Below are positions 50,668 through 60,132 of a stretch of DNA of 64,000 bases, piece after piece (positions within the stretch are counted from its first letter, which is position 1; every line of letters begins with the position of its first letter). A program made the translations under genes and the position numbers. Source of the DNA: Roseateles_B flavus (lineage in GTDB: Bacteria; Pseudomonadota; Gammaproteobacteria; Burkholderiales; Burkholderiaceae_C); the NCBI RefSeq assembly GCF_039872765.1, contig NZ_JBDPZC010000002.1, forward strand, positions 434,001 to 498,000. The letters run 5' to 3'. The notes below the pieces were generated by a model. The model was not told the DNA's origin. It was given only the letters and a program-made list of their open reading frames with translations, and did no database searches.

Positions 50668-51645
50668 ATGGAAATCTTCGACTACGACAACATCCTCCTC
50701 CTGCCGCGCAAGTGCCGGGTGGAAAGCCGCGCCGAATGCGACACCTCGATCGAGTTCGGCCCGCGCCGCTTCAAGCTGCCGGTGGTGCCGGCCAATATGA
50801 AGACGGTGGTGGATGAGCGCATCACCGAATGGCTGGCCGCCAACGGCTACTTCTACGTGATGCACCGCTTCGACCTGGACGCCGTGGCCTATGCCCGCAG
50901 CATGCGCGACAAAGGCCTCTTCGTCTCGATCAGCTCCGGCGTCAAGGAGGCGGACTACGCCCTGATCGACCGCCTGGCCGCCGAAGGCGTGGGGGCCGAC
51001 TACATCACCATCGACATCGCCCATGGCCATGCCGACAGCGTGCAGCGCATGATCGCCCACATCAAGCAGAAGCTGCCGGACACCTTCGTCATTGCCGGCA
51101 ACGTGGGCACGCCCGAGGGCGTGATCGACCTCGAGAACTGGGGCGCGGATGCCACCAAGGTGGGCATCGGCCCGGGCAAGGTCTGCATCACCCGGCTCAA
51201 GACCGGCTTCGGCACGGGCGGCTGGCAGCTCTCGGCGCTGAAGTGGTGCGCGCGCGTGGCCACCAAGCCCATCATCGCGGACGGCGGCATCCGCCACCAT
51301 GGCGACATCGCCAAGAGTGTGCGCTTCGGTGCCTCGATGGTGATGGTGGGCTCGCTGTTCGCCGGCCATGAGGAATCGCCCGGCAACACGGTGGAGGTGG
51401 ACGGCAAGCTCTACAAGGAGTACTACGGCTCGGCCTCGGACTTCAACAAGGGCGAGTACAAGCACGTCGAGGGCAAGCGCATCCTCGAACCCGTCAAGGG
51501 CCGCTTCGCCGATACCGTGCGCGAGATGCGCGAAGACCTCCAGAGCTCCATCTCCTACGCCGGCGGCCGCCAGCTGGCGGACCTGCGCAAGGTGAACTAC
51601 GTGATCCTCGGCGGCGAAAACGCCGGCGAGCACCTGTTCATGTGA
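50668..51645 (+). CDS. guaC: GMP reductase
   Basis: The 325-aa enzyme reduces GMP to IMP with NADPH in purine salvage. The catalytic Cys is in GPGKVCITR (about residue 172), phosphate-binding motifs are ADGGIRHHGDIAK and ASMVMVGSLFAG, and the C-terminal flap is KGRFADTVREM. It lacks the CBS domains of IMP dehydrogenase, and its length is right for GMP reductase. It stands alone; control may be through the hairpin in its leader. Confidence 0.93.
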   Translation: MEIFDYDNILLLPRKCRVESRAECDTSIEFGPRRFKLPVVPANMKTVVDERITEWLAANGYFYVMHRFDLDAVAYARSMRDKGLFVSISSGVKEADYALIDRLAAEGVGADYITIDIAHGHADSVQRMIAHIKQKLPDTFVIAGNVGTPEGVIDLENWGADATKVGIGPGKVCITRLKTGFGTGGWQLSALKWCARVATKPIIADGGIRHHGDIAKSVRFGASMVMVGSLFAGHEESPGNTVEVDGKLYKEYYGSASDFNKGEYKHVEGKRILEPVKGRFADTVREMREDLQSSISYAGGRQLADLRKVNYVILGGENAGEHLFM

Positions 51646-51887
51646 GGCGCGGGCGGCCTGTGGTCGCCCGCTGGATCATCGGCCCGGCTGCAGAGTCGGG
51701 CCGCCTCACCGTTCCGACCTCGCGCAAAGCGCTTCATGATGCAACAGCATGTATTGATAACTCGTCTTCTTGCATCAAGACGTTTCCTACCGCCGTCAAA
51801 ATCACCCTTTCAATGCATGTAGGGGGCTGACAGGCGCCGCGTGCTCGCCACAATGCGGGAGTCTCCAAACCGCCACCCGCTCCCTGC

Positions 51888-54050
51888 ATGACGCGTCGCA
51901 CGCCCCCTGCACCGACTCCCACCAGCTTTCGCCGGGACATCAACGGCCTGCGCGCATGGGCCGTCATGTCGGTCGTACTGTTTCACCTGGGGGTGCCCGG
52001 CCTCCGGGGAGGCTTTGTGGGGGTGGATGCCTTCTTCGTGATCTCCGGCTTCCTGATGACGGGCATCCTGCTGAAGGGGCTCGATGCCGGCAAGGTCTCC
52101 ATTGGCGACTTCCTGCTGGCCCGGGCCCGGCGCATCCTGCCGGCCCTGCTGCTGCTGTGCCTGGGCCTGCTCCTGCTGGGAGCCCGCGTGCTCCTGCCGC
52201 TGGACTACAAGCAGCTGGCCTCGCACAGCCTGGCGAGCCTGACCTTCCTCTCCAACTTCAAGTACTGGGGCGAGGCCGGCTATTTCGACGCCAGCTCCCA
52301 TGAGAAGTGGCTGCTGCACACGTGGTCGCTGTCGGTCGAGTGGCAGTTCTACCTGCTCCTGCCCTGCCTCTTCTGGGCCCTCTGGCGACTGCAATGGGGG
52401 CGCCGAGCCCTGTGGTCAATGCTGGCGGGCCTGGGCCTGCTGAGCCTGGCGCTGTCGATCTGGCAGAGCTTCTCGGACCCGACGGCCGCCTACTATGGCC
52501 TTCAAAGCCGCGCCTGGGAGATGATGCTGGGCGGCCTGCTGCACCTGGCGCCGGCCTGGCGCCCGGGTCAGGACCGGCAGCGCAGGCTTCTGGAGGCCAC
52601 GGGCTTTGCCCTTCTGGTGGGCAGCGTCTTCTTCATCGACGGCCGCTGGCCCTGGCCAGGCCTGCCGGCCCTGCTGCCCACCCTGGGGACTGCCGCCATG
52701 ATGCTGGCAGCCCGGCAGGATTCGCCGCTCACGGCGTCGGCCCCTCTGCAGTACCTGGGCAGCCGCTCCTACTCCCTCTACCTCTGGCACTGGCCGGCCT
52801 GCGTGCTGCTGAGCTACCTGGGACTCAACCAGCAGGCCATGCCCCAGCTGCTGGCGCTGCTTGCCATGCTGGGGCTCGCCGAGCTGTCCTGGCGCCTGGC
52901 GGAGCAAGGCGCCGGGCGCAGCCTCAACCGCCAGCCAGCACGGCAGGCCTGGATCCGGCTGGGCAGCTGGACCGCGCTGCCGGCCCTGCTGGCCCTGGGC
53001 TTGTGGGTGGCTCAGGGCTGGCCCGGCCGCCTCCCGGCCTCTGCGGAGGCCATCGCCGCCGCGGCCGCCCGGCCCTCCTCGGCCAACAAGGCCTGCCATG
53101 TCAGCGAGGGCCGGCACTCGCCCATGTGCAAGTATGGGGATGGCCCGCCCGCCTTCGTCCTGCTTGGGGACAGTCATGCCTCGGTGCTGGTCAGCGCCGT
53201 CCGGGACGCGCTGCCGGCCGGGAGGTCCATGCTGCAACTGAGCTATTCGGGCTGCCCATATGTGCTCGACGCCCGCTTCGATACGCCCTGGACCTCTGCC
53301 CACTACGACTGCGCCGGCTTCAACCAGTGGGCCCGCGACACCATCAGGGCCCTGCCGCCAGACGTGGGCGTGATCCTCGTGTCGCGCTACGCCTCGCGGG
53401 CCCTTGGGGCCAACGAGGACCCCCCGGAGGAGCGCAGGCCGGCCATCGACTTCCCCGCCAACGGCCCCATCGATCCCGACCGCCTGGGGCATTTCGCAGC
53501 CCAGATCATCCGGGACAGCTGCGAGCTGGCGGCTCAGCGCCCAGTCTGGCTGGTGCGCCCCATCCCCGAGATCGGGCGCCACGTCCCGCATCTGATCTCC
53601 CGCCGACTGGCCATGGGCCAGGACCCCGAGCTGGGCCTGGCCTGGGCTGACTACCAGGAGCGCAACGGCTGGATCTGGAAGGCGCAGGATGCCGCTCGCC
53701 GGCAATGCGGCGTGCGCATCGTGGACCCCACGAGCCTGCTGTGCGACACCCGCCGCTGCGCCACCAGCCATCAAGGACAGCCCTTGTACATGGATGACAA
53801 CCACCTCAGCGCGTATGGCAGTGCCCGGCTCGTGCCGGTGTTCCGTCAGGCCTTGCAGGCCGGGCAGCCCACGCTGGAAGCTGCCAATGCCGCTTCGGCC
53901 TCCTTGCCGGGCGAGCCGCCCGCCAGTCTGTCCGACGCCCTGCCTCATGCCTGGCCCACGGGGCTGCCCCCACCGGCGGCCGGCCTCGCGACACCCCGCC
54001 CTGCCGCGCCGCAGGGGCCGGCGACCGCGCAACCCAGCACATCACCCTGA
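51888..54050 (+). CDS. OafA/YrhL-type membrane acyltransferase with SGNH domain
   Basis: This 720-aa protein has an acyltransferase-3 domain of about ten membrane segments (residues about 15-370) with RDINGLRAWAV and VLFHLGV, whose His is catalytic in the family, and then a periplasmic SGNH hydrolase-like domain with VLLGDSHASV (about 426) and DDNHLSAYGS (about 635) giving the Ser and Asp/His. Such fusions O-acetylate surface polysaccharide or lipopolysaccharide. The C-terminal 60 residues are Pro/Ala-rich and probably disordered. It is a single gene with its own terminator. The 240 bases before it are AT-richer than the average and may hold the promoter. Confidence 0.9.
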   Translation: MTRRTPPAPTPTSFRRDINGLRAWAVMSVVLFHLGVPGLRGGFVGVDAFFVISGFLMTGILLKGLDAGKVSIGDFLLARARRILPALLLLCLGLLLLGARVLLPLDYKQLASHSLASLTFLSNFKYWGEAGYFDASSHEKWLLHTWSLSVEWQFYLLLPCLFWALWRLQWGRRALWSMLAGLGLLSLALSIWQSFSDPTAAYYGLQSRAWEMMLGGLLHLAPAWRPGQDRQRRLLEATGFALLVGSVFFIDGRWPWPGLPALLPTLGTAAMMLAARQDSPLTASAPLQYLGSRSYSLYLWHWPACVLLSYLGLNQQAMPQLLALLAMLGLAELSWRLAEQGAGRSLNRQPARQAWIRLGSWTALPALLALGLWVAQGWPGRLPASAEAIAAAAARPSSANKACHVSEGRHSPMCKYGDGPPAFVLLGDSHASVLVSAVRDALPAGRSMLQLSYSGCPYVLDARFDTPWTSAHYDCAGFNQWARDTIRALPPDVGVILVSRYASRALGANEDPPEERRPAIDFPANGPIDPDRLGHFAAQIIRDSCELAAQRPVWLVRPIPEIGRHVPHLISRRLAMGQDPELGLAWADYQERNGWIWKAQDAARRQCGVRIVDPTSLLCDTRRCATSHQGQPLYMDDNHLSAYGSARLVPVFRQALQAGQPTLEAANAASASLPGEPPASLSDALPHAWPTGLPPPAAGLATPRPAAPQGPATAQPSTSP

Positions 54051-54077
54051 TCCTGTCTCCTGTCAGTTCTTTCAATC

Positions 54078-54122
54078 ACGCCGGTTTGCGTCATCTTGAT
54101 GCACGCCGGCGTCGTCTTTTTG
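54078..54122 (+). terminator. Rho-independent terminator after the acyltransferase gene
   Basis: ACGCCGG (54078-54084) pairs with CCGGCGT (54106-54112), with further pairing of TGCGTCAT and ATGCA inside, and CGTCTTTTT follows. Confidence 0.75.
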
Positions 54123-54182
54123 CAGCTTCTGCTGGGATTTCACCGCTACTCAGTGTCGGAACGGACTCCAACAATAAAACGA

Positions 54183-54212
54183 ACGGTCGTGCTATTTCAG
54201 CATCAAGACCGT
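54183..54212. promoter_or_regulatory. Inverted repeat upstream of the CocE-like hydrolase gene
   Basis: ACGGTC and GACCGT, with inner GTGCT/AGCAT pairing, lie about 22 bases before the start codon. It could be an operator or a leader hairpin. Confidence 0.4.
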
Positions 54213-54234
54213 CACAACAAACAGGAGACAAGCC

Positions 54235-56007
54235 ATGCGAAACAACACAGCCCGCGAGAGCGGCAAACCTTTTTCACGCCCCCAGTCGGGGACCCGGCGC
54301 CTCGCCAGCGCCCTGCTGGGGGTGAGCCTCGGCCTGCTGGCCCTGGGCGCCCAGGCCCTGGGCTGCCGCAGCGCCACCCCGGCCGAGGCAGCGGTCTACA
54401 CCGTGCCCCAGCTGATGCCGGGTGTCACCTCGCCGCGGGACGGCACCTGCTTCATCGGCGGGCTCAGGATCCCGGGCAGCGACGGCACCCTGCTCAGCGC
54501 CAATGTCTTCCTGCCCAAGGCGGATCCCTCGGGCGCCAAGGCGCCCGGCGTGATGTTCATCAGCAGCTGGGCGGCGGCCGACTTCTTTGAGTACGTGGGC
54601 CAGCAGCAGCGCCTGGCCCAGCAGGGCTATGTGGCCTTTGCCTACACCGCGCGGGGCTTCTGGGGTTCCGAGGGCACGGTGGGCGTGGCCGGTCCGGCCG
54701 ATGTGGCGGACGCCTCCAGCATGCTGGACTGGCTCAGCACCAACACCCCGGCCGACCCGCAACGCCTGGCCTCGGCCGGCATCTCCTATGGCGCCGGGCT
54801 CTCGCTGCTGGCCGCCGCCCGGGACAGCCGCATCAAGGCCGTGGTGGCCATGTCCGGCTGGGCCTCGCTGATCGAGCAGATGTACCGCAATGAGGTGCCC
54901 AACCCCATCTGGCTGGACATCCTGCAGCTCTCCGGCCAGCTGACCGGCCGGCTGGACCCGCTGGTCGCCAGCTACAACAGTCTGCTGCAGAACCCTGACA
55001 CCCCCGCCGCCAAGATCGGCGAGATCGCCAGCTGGGCCTGGGCCCGTTCGCCCAGCAGTGCGGTCCCGCAGCTCAACAGCCGCCAGGTGCCCGTCATGCT
55101 GGTCAAGAACTGGCAGGACGACATGTTCTCGCCCAACTCCAGCATGACCCTGTTCACCGCCTTGAGCGGGCCCAAGAAGCTGCTGCTGCAAAGCGGCATC
55201 CACGCCTCGGCCGAGCTGCCCGGCGCCGTGCTGGGCGTGGACCAGCACATCTGGACCCAGGCCCAGCGCTGGCTGGCGCGCTGGCTGAAGAACGAGGCCA
55301 ATGGCATCGACACCGAGCCCAAGGTCGACCTGCAGCCCAAGTTCCAGGGCTACCGCGAGCTGCTGTCCAACTGGCCGGCGCCCGAGCTGAAGACGCAAAC
55401 CCTGTACCTGCAGCCCCGCGGCGCCATACGCTGGGACTGGCGCTGCGTCTGCACCCGCGGCTGGACCGGCGGCCTGGGTGGCGCGCCCAGCGGCGACACG
55501 GTCAGCGACCGCATCGGCAACAGCTCGGACACCACGGCCAGCAGCGGCCCCCTGCCCGTGCTCTCGCCCCTGATGGAGAGCGTGGGCCTGCCCGTGATCA
55601 ACCACCAGGCCACCATCCTGTGGGGCAATGGCATCCGCTACGAGGGCGACTGGCTGCGCAGCCCGCTGAAGCTGCGCGGCATCCCCAGCCTGCAGCTGCG
55701 CATCAAGCCCTCGCAGGCGCGCGGCATGGTCGTGGCCTATCTCTACGACGTGGACGCCGCCGGCTTCGGCACGCTGATCAGCCATGGCGCCCGCGCCTGG
55801 CACCAGGCCCAGCCAGGGCAGGCCATGAACCTCGGCCTGGACCTGGTAGCCACGGCCTATGACGCACCCGCCGGCCACTACCTGGCCCTGGTGCTGGACA
55901 CGCGGGATCCGCTGTACGGCAACCCGGTGCGCGCCGGCGAGTCCTTCGAGTACAGCCTGGAGTTCGCCCCGGGGCAGACGCAGCGCCTGACCCTGCAATC
56001 GCGCTGA
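54235..56007 (+). CDS. Secreted CocE/NonD-family hydrolase
   Basis: This 590-aa protein has a signal peptide (basic start, then SALLGVSLGLLALGAQA), an alpha/beta-hydrolase domain with the Ser nucleophile in AGISYGAGLSLL (about 181), and a C-terminal jelly-roll-like beta domain (from about residue 390) of the X-Pro dipeptidyl-peptidase S15 type. The family includes cocaine esterase and acyl-peptide or X-Pro hydrolases. A pair of Cys in RCVC near 402 is unusual. The substrate is unknown. AGGAG lies upstream of the ATG. Confidence 0.86.
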   Translation: MRNNTARESGKPFSRPQSGTRRLASALLGVSLGLLALGAQALGCRSATPAEAAVYTVPQLMPGVTSPRDGTCFIGGLRIPGSDGTLLSANVFLPKADPSGAKAPGVMFISSWAAADFFEYVGQQQRLAQQGYVAFAYTARGFWGSEGTVGVAGPADVADASSMLDWLSTNTPADPQRLASAGISYGAGLSLLAAARDSRIKAVVAMSGWASLIEQMYRNEVPNPIWLDILQLSGQLTGRLDPLVASYNSLLQNPDTPAAKIGEIASWAWARSPSSAVPQLNSRQVPVMLVKNWQDDMFSPNSSMTLFTALSGPKKLLLQSGIHASAELPGAVLGVDQHIWTQAQRWLARWLKNEANGIDTEPKVDLQPKFQGYRELLSNWPAPELKTQTLYLQPRGAIRWDWRCVCTRGWTGGLGGAPSGDTVSDRIGNSSDTTASSGPLPVLSPLMESVGLPVINHQATILWGNGIRYEGDWLRSPLKLRGIPSLQLRIKPSQARGMVVAYLYDVDAAGFGTLISHGARAWHQAQPGQAMNLGLDLVATAYDAPAGHYLALVLDTRDPLYGNPVRAGESFEYSLEFAPGQTQRLTLQSR

Positions 56008-56102
56008 AGCAGCTTTGGCGCCATCGAGCACCGCCCCCAGGATTCAGCGCCTGGGGGCGCCAAGGTGGCCCCTACAATCGGGCAACCCCTGATTCCCGCC
56101 GA

Positions 56103-56130
56103 CGGGGCGCCTCCGCGAGGAGACGCCCCG
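56103..56130 (+). other. GC-rich hairpin in the valS leader
   Basis: ACGGGGCGCCTC, CGC, GAGGAGACGCCCCG can fold into a long stem (GGGGCG/CGCCCC, CCTC/GAGG) 28 bases before the valS start. It could affect translation or RNA stability; no T run follows. Confidence 0.4.
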
Positions 56131-56157
56131 CGGCCATTTCAAGCAGCAAAGCGCGTC

Positions 56158-58968
56158 ATGACCGAACTTGCCAAGTCCTTCGAGCCCGCCGCCCTGGAAG
56201 CCCATTGGGGCCCTCTGTGGGAGTCCCAAGGCCTCTACCGTCCCACGCTGGACAAGAGCCGCGACTCCTTCTGCATCCAGCTGCCGCCGCCGAATGTGAC
56301 CGGCACCCTGCACATGGGTCACGCCTTCAACCAGACCATCATGGACTCGTTGACGCGCTACCACCGCATGCGCGGCCACAACACCCTGTGGGTGCCTGGC
56401 ACCGACCACGCCGGCATCGCGACGCAGATCGTGGTGGAGCGCCAGCTGCAGGAGAAGGGCCAGAGCCGCCATGACCTGGGCCGCAAGAACTTCGTCGCCC
56501 AGGTCTGGGAGTGGAAGGAGCAGTCCGGCAGCACCATCACCCGCCAGATGCGCCGCATGGGCGACTCGGTGAGCTGGGAGCACGAGTACTTCACCATGGA
56601 CGACAAGCTCTCCAAGGTGGTCACCGACACCTTCGTGCGCCTCTTCGAAGAAGGCCTGATCTACCGCGGCAAGCGCCTGGTGTCCTGGGACCCCATCCTG
56701 AAGTCCGCCGTCTCCGACCTGGAGGTGGAGAGCGAGGAGGAAGACGGCTCGCTGTGGCACATCCGCTACCCGATGGCTGAAGGATCGGAGACCCTCGTCG
56801 TCGCCACGACCCGCCCCGAGACCATGCTGGGGGACACCGCCGTGATGGTCCACCCCGAGGACGAGCGCTACAAGCACCTGATCGGCCAGCAGGTGAAGCT
56901 GCCCATCACCGGCCGTCTGGTCCCGGTGATCGCCGACGACTACGTGGACAAGGAATTCGGCACCGGCGTGGTGAAGGTCACCCCGGCGCATGACACCAAC
57001 GACTACCAGGTGGGCCTGCGCCACAAGCTGCCCATGCTGACCATCTTCGATCTCGAGGCCAAGGTCAGTGCCCATGAGGCCACCGAGATCCCGGCCGAGT
57101 ACATCGGTCTGGACCGCTTCGTCGCACGCAAGAAGATCGTGGCCGAGCTGGAGGCGCAGGGCCTGCTGGTCGAGGTCAAGAAGCACAAGCTGATGGTGCC
57201 GCGCTGCGCCCGCACGGGCCAGGTCATCGAGCCCATGCTGACGGACCAGTGGTTCGTGGCCATGAGCAAGGCCGGCGCCAACGGCAAGTCCATCGCCGAG
57301 GAGGCCATCGAGGCCGTCAGCTCGGGTGACGTGAAGTTTGTGCCCGAGAACTGGGTCAACACCTACAACCAGTGGATGAAGAACATCCAGGACTGGTGCA
57401 TCTCCCGCCAGCTGTGGTGGGGCCACCAGATCCCCGCCTGGTATGACGAGGACGGCCAGGTCTACGTCGCCCGCAGCGAGGCGGAGGCGCAGGCCAAGGC
57501 CCCCGGCAAGACCCTGACCCGCGACGAGGACGTGCTGGACACCTGGTACTCCTCCGCCCTGGTGCCCTTCTCCACCCTGGGCTGGCCCGAGGCCACCGTG
57601 GAGCAGGACCTCTTCCTGCCCTCCTCCGTGCTGGTGACGGGATACGACATCATCTTCTTCTGGGTCGCCCGGATGATCATGATGACCAAGCACTTCACCG
57701 GCAAGGTGCCCTTCAAGCACGTCTACATCCACGGTCTGGTGCTCGACGCCCAGGGCAAGAAGATGTCCAAGTCCGAGGGCAATGTGCTGGACCCGGTGGA
57801 CCTGATCGACGGCATCGAGCTCGCGCCCCTGCTGGACAAGCGCACCCAAGGCCTGCGCAAGCCCGAGACGGCGCCCAAGGTCCGCAAGGCCACTGAGAAG
57901 GAGTTCCCCGAGGGCATCCCCGGTTACGGCGCCGACGCCCTGCGCTTCACCTTCGCAGCCATGGCCACGCTGGGCCGCTCGGTCAACTTCGACTCCAAGC
58001 GCTGCGAGGGCTACCGCAACTTCTGCAACAAGCTCTGGAACGCCACGCGCTTCGTGCTGATGAACACCGAAGGCCAGGACTGCGGCCTGAAGGAGCACAC
58101 CGCGGCGGACTGCGAAGGCGGCTACCTGAGCTTCAGCCCCTCGGACCGCTGGATCACGAGCGAGCTGCAGAAGGTCGAGATGGCCGTGGCCCAGGGCTTC
58201 GCGGACTACCGCCTGGACAACGTCGCCAACGCCATCTACGACTTCGTCTGGAACGAGTACTGCGACTGGTACCTGGAGATCGCCAAGGTGCAGATCCAGG
58301 TCGGCAACGAGGCTGAAGCGCGCGCCACGCGCCGCACCCTGATCCGCACGCTGGAGACCACGCTGCGCCTGTTGCACCCGGTGTCCCCCTTCATCACCGA
58401 GGCCCTGTGGCAGACGGTCGCGCCGGTGGCCGGCCGCAAGAGCACCGAGTACATCGTCAACGCTGCCTACCCCGTGGCCCAGCCCGAGAAGATTGACCCG
58501 GCGGCCATCGCCTGGGTGGAGCAGCTCAAGGCCGTGGTGGGCACCTGCCGCAGCCTGCGCAGCGAGATGGGCCTCTCGCCCGCCGAGCGCGTGCCCCTGC
58601 TGGTGGCTGGCGGCCAGGGCTTCATCGCCGAAGCCGCTCCGCTGATCAAGACCCTGGCCAAGCTGGCCGAGGTCCAGCTGGTGGATGACGCCACCTTCGA
58701 GCAGGCCGCCGCCGCGCTGCCCGTGCTGGTGCATGGCGAGGCCCGCCTGGCGCTGAAGGTGGAGATCGACGTCGAGGCCGAACGCGCCCGCCTGGGCAAG
58801 GAGATCGCCCGACTCGAAGGCGAGATCAGCAAGGCCACGGCCAAGCTGTCCAATGAGAGCTTCGTGGCCCGCGCGCCCGAGGCTGTCGTGGCCCAGGAGC
58901 GCCAGCGCGTGGCCGAGTTCGGAGCGACGCTGGAGCGGCTGAAGACCCAGGCCTCCCGTCTGGGCTGA
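56158..58968 (+). CDS. valS: Valine-tRNA ligase
   Basis: This 936-aa class I synthetase charges tRNA-Val. It has HMGH (about residue 51) as the HIGH motif, an editing domain at about 200-330, KMSKS (about 534), the anticodon-binding helices, and a C-terminal coiled coil (about 870-936). Length fits the bacterial enzyme. I chose the ATG at 56158; the open frame upstream contains the leader hairpin. It is the only synthetase in the window. Confidence 0.97.
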   Translation: MTELAKSFEPAALEAHWGPLWESQGLYRPTLDKSRDSFCIQLPPPNVTGTLHMGHAFNQTIMDSLTRYHRMRGHNTLWVPGTDHAGIATQIVVERQLQEKGQSRHDLGRKNFVAQVWEWKEQSGSTITRQMRRMGDSVSWEHEYFTMDDKLSKVVTDTFVRLFEEGLIYRGKRLVSWDPILKSAVSDLEVESEEEDGSLWHIRYPMAEGSETLVVATTRPETMLGDTAVMVHPEDERYKHLIGQQVKLPITGRLVPVIADDYVDKEFGTGVVKVTPAHDTNDYQVGLRHKLPMLTIFDLEAKVSAHEATEIPAEYIGLDRFVARKKIVAELEAQGLLVEVKKHKLMVPRCARTGQVIEPMLTDQWFVAMSKAGANGKSIAEEAIEAVSSGDVKFVPENWVNTYNQWMKNIQDWCISRQLWWGHQIPAWYDEDGQVYVARSEAEAQAKAPGKTLTRDEDVLDTWYSSALVPFSTLGWPEATVEQDLFLPSSVLVTGYDIIFFWVARMIMMTKHFTGKVPFKHVYIHGLVLDAQGKKMSKSEGNVLDPVDLIDGIELAPLLDKRTQGLRKPETAPKVRKATEKEFPEGIPGYGADALRFTFAAMATLGRSVNFDSKRCEGYRNFCNKLWNATRFVLMNTEGQDCGLKEHTAADCEGGYLSFSPSDRWITSELQKVEMAVAQGFADYRLDNVANAIYDFVWNEYCDWYLEIAKVQIQVGNEAEARATRRTLIRTLETTLRLLHPVSPFITEALWQTVAPVAGRKSTEYIVNAAYPVAQPEKIDPAAIAWVEQLKAVVGTCRSLRSEMGLSPAERVPLLVAGGQGFIAEAAPLIKTLAKLAEVQLVDDATFEQAAAALPVLVHGEARLALKVEIDVEAERARLGKEIARLEGEISKATAKLSNESFVARAPEAVVAQERQRVAEFGATLERLKTQASRLG

Positions 58969-59107
58969 GGCCCGTCACAGGATCCTGCTGCCGGATCCAC
59001 GCCCGTCAGCACAAGGGGGCCTGCAAGGGCCCCCTGTGCATTTGGAACCGTCGGACCGGCAGCAGCCATACGGGCCCCCGGCAGAGCCCATCCCCGGGGG
59101 AGGGCGT

Positions 59108-60049
59108 TCAAGCCCCGCTGGGCTCCGCCACGGCACCCGCCGTGGTCTCTGGCTTGCTCAGCAACTCGTCCATGCGCCGCGCCACCGCCCAGGCGGCCCG
59201 CACGCGCGACTCCCGCGTGGTGCTGGCGACTCGCGGCGTGATCTGCAGATTGGGCATGCCGTGCAGGGGCCGGTCGGGCTCCAGCCAGCCCGGCTCCACG
59301 CTGTCCATCCAGGCCGCGAGGATGCGGCCGCTGCGCATGGCGCCGGCCAGGGCCACGTCGTCGAACATGGCGCAGTGGGTGAGCGCCACCACCACCTGGT
59401 TGGCCTTGGCATGGCCCAGCACACGGTGGCCCAGCAGGCCCTTGTAGCGCGGGTAGAAGGGCAGCTGCACGCAGAGCACGTCGCTCTGCTCCATCAGGGC
59501 GCGCAGGGCCACGGGCGGGATGTTCCATTGCTTCCAGAGGTCCTCGCTCTCGTGCAGCGAGGGGTCGTAACCCAGGACCTTGGCGCCGAAGGCCGGCAGG
59601 ATCTGGGCCAGCATGCGCGAGGCCGGCGTCAAGCCCAGCAGGCCCACGGTGGACTGCCCCAGCTCGCGCCCCACCAGCAGGCCATCGGCACCGTAGACCG
59701 GCACCCGGCGCAGCATGTTCAGCGCCGCGCCCAGCATGTACTCGGCCTCGGCCTGCCCCGTGGCGGCGCCGGAACGCACGAGTTCGACCTCGTGCATGCG
59801 GCAGGCCTCGATGTCCACCGTCTCGATACCGGCGCTCACGCGGCCGATCACCCGCAGGCGCGGCGCGGCCTTCAGCAGGGAATGGTCGACCGCCACGGTG
59901 GGCGGCAGGATCAGGCCGTGCACCTGCTGCAGGCCTTCACGCAGCGCGGCGGGGTCCCGGGCCAGCTCCGGCGCCACGCGCACGGCATGGCGCTTGCCCA
60001 GCCATTCGACCACCTCGACATCCAGAGGTTCCAGCACCAGCAGATTCAT
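59108..60049 (-). CDS. D-isomer-specific 2-hydroxyacid dehydrogenase homologue, catalytic residues changed
   Basis: The 313-aa protein has the two-domain fold of the family. The NAD-binding part includes VGLLGLTPASRMLA (about 137) in place of the usual GxGxxG. The catalytic Arg, normally in NxARG, is replaced: the segment reads VALTHCAMFDDVAL. The catalytic His, normally in TPHxAxxT, is Arg in ITPRVASTT. The Glu region (MDSVEPG) is kept. So NAD-dependent dehydrogenation in the usual way is doubtful; a non-enzymatic or altered role is likely. It is divergent from galU, the two starts being about 80 bases apart. Confidence 0.83.
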   Translation of the reverse strand: MNLLVLEPLDVEVVEWLGKRHAVRVAPELARDPAALREGLQQVHGLILPPTVAVDHSLLKAAPRLRVIGRVSAGIETVDIEACRMHEVELVRSGAATGQAEAEYMLGAALNMLRRVPVYGADGLLVGRELGQSTVGLLGLTPASRMLAQILPAFGAKVLGYDPSLHESEDLWKQWNIPPVALRALMEQSDVLCVQLPFYPRYKGLLGHRVLGHAKANQVVVALTHCAMFDDVALAGAMRSGRILAAWMDSVEPGWLEPDRPLHGMPNLQITPRVASTTRESRVRAAWAVARRMDELLSKPETTAGAVAEPSGA

Positions 60050-60132
60050 CTTTTCATGTTCCAGATGGCATTGCTCCGGGGCCAGACCCCCCGTGCCACA
60101 ATCCCACGCATTCGTCCCAGGCAGCTCGCCAG

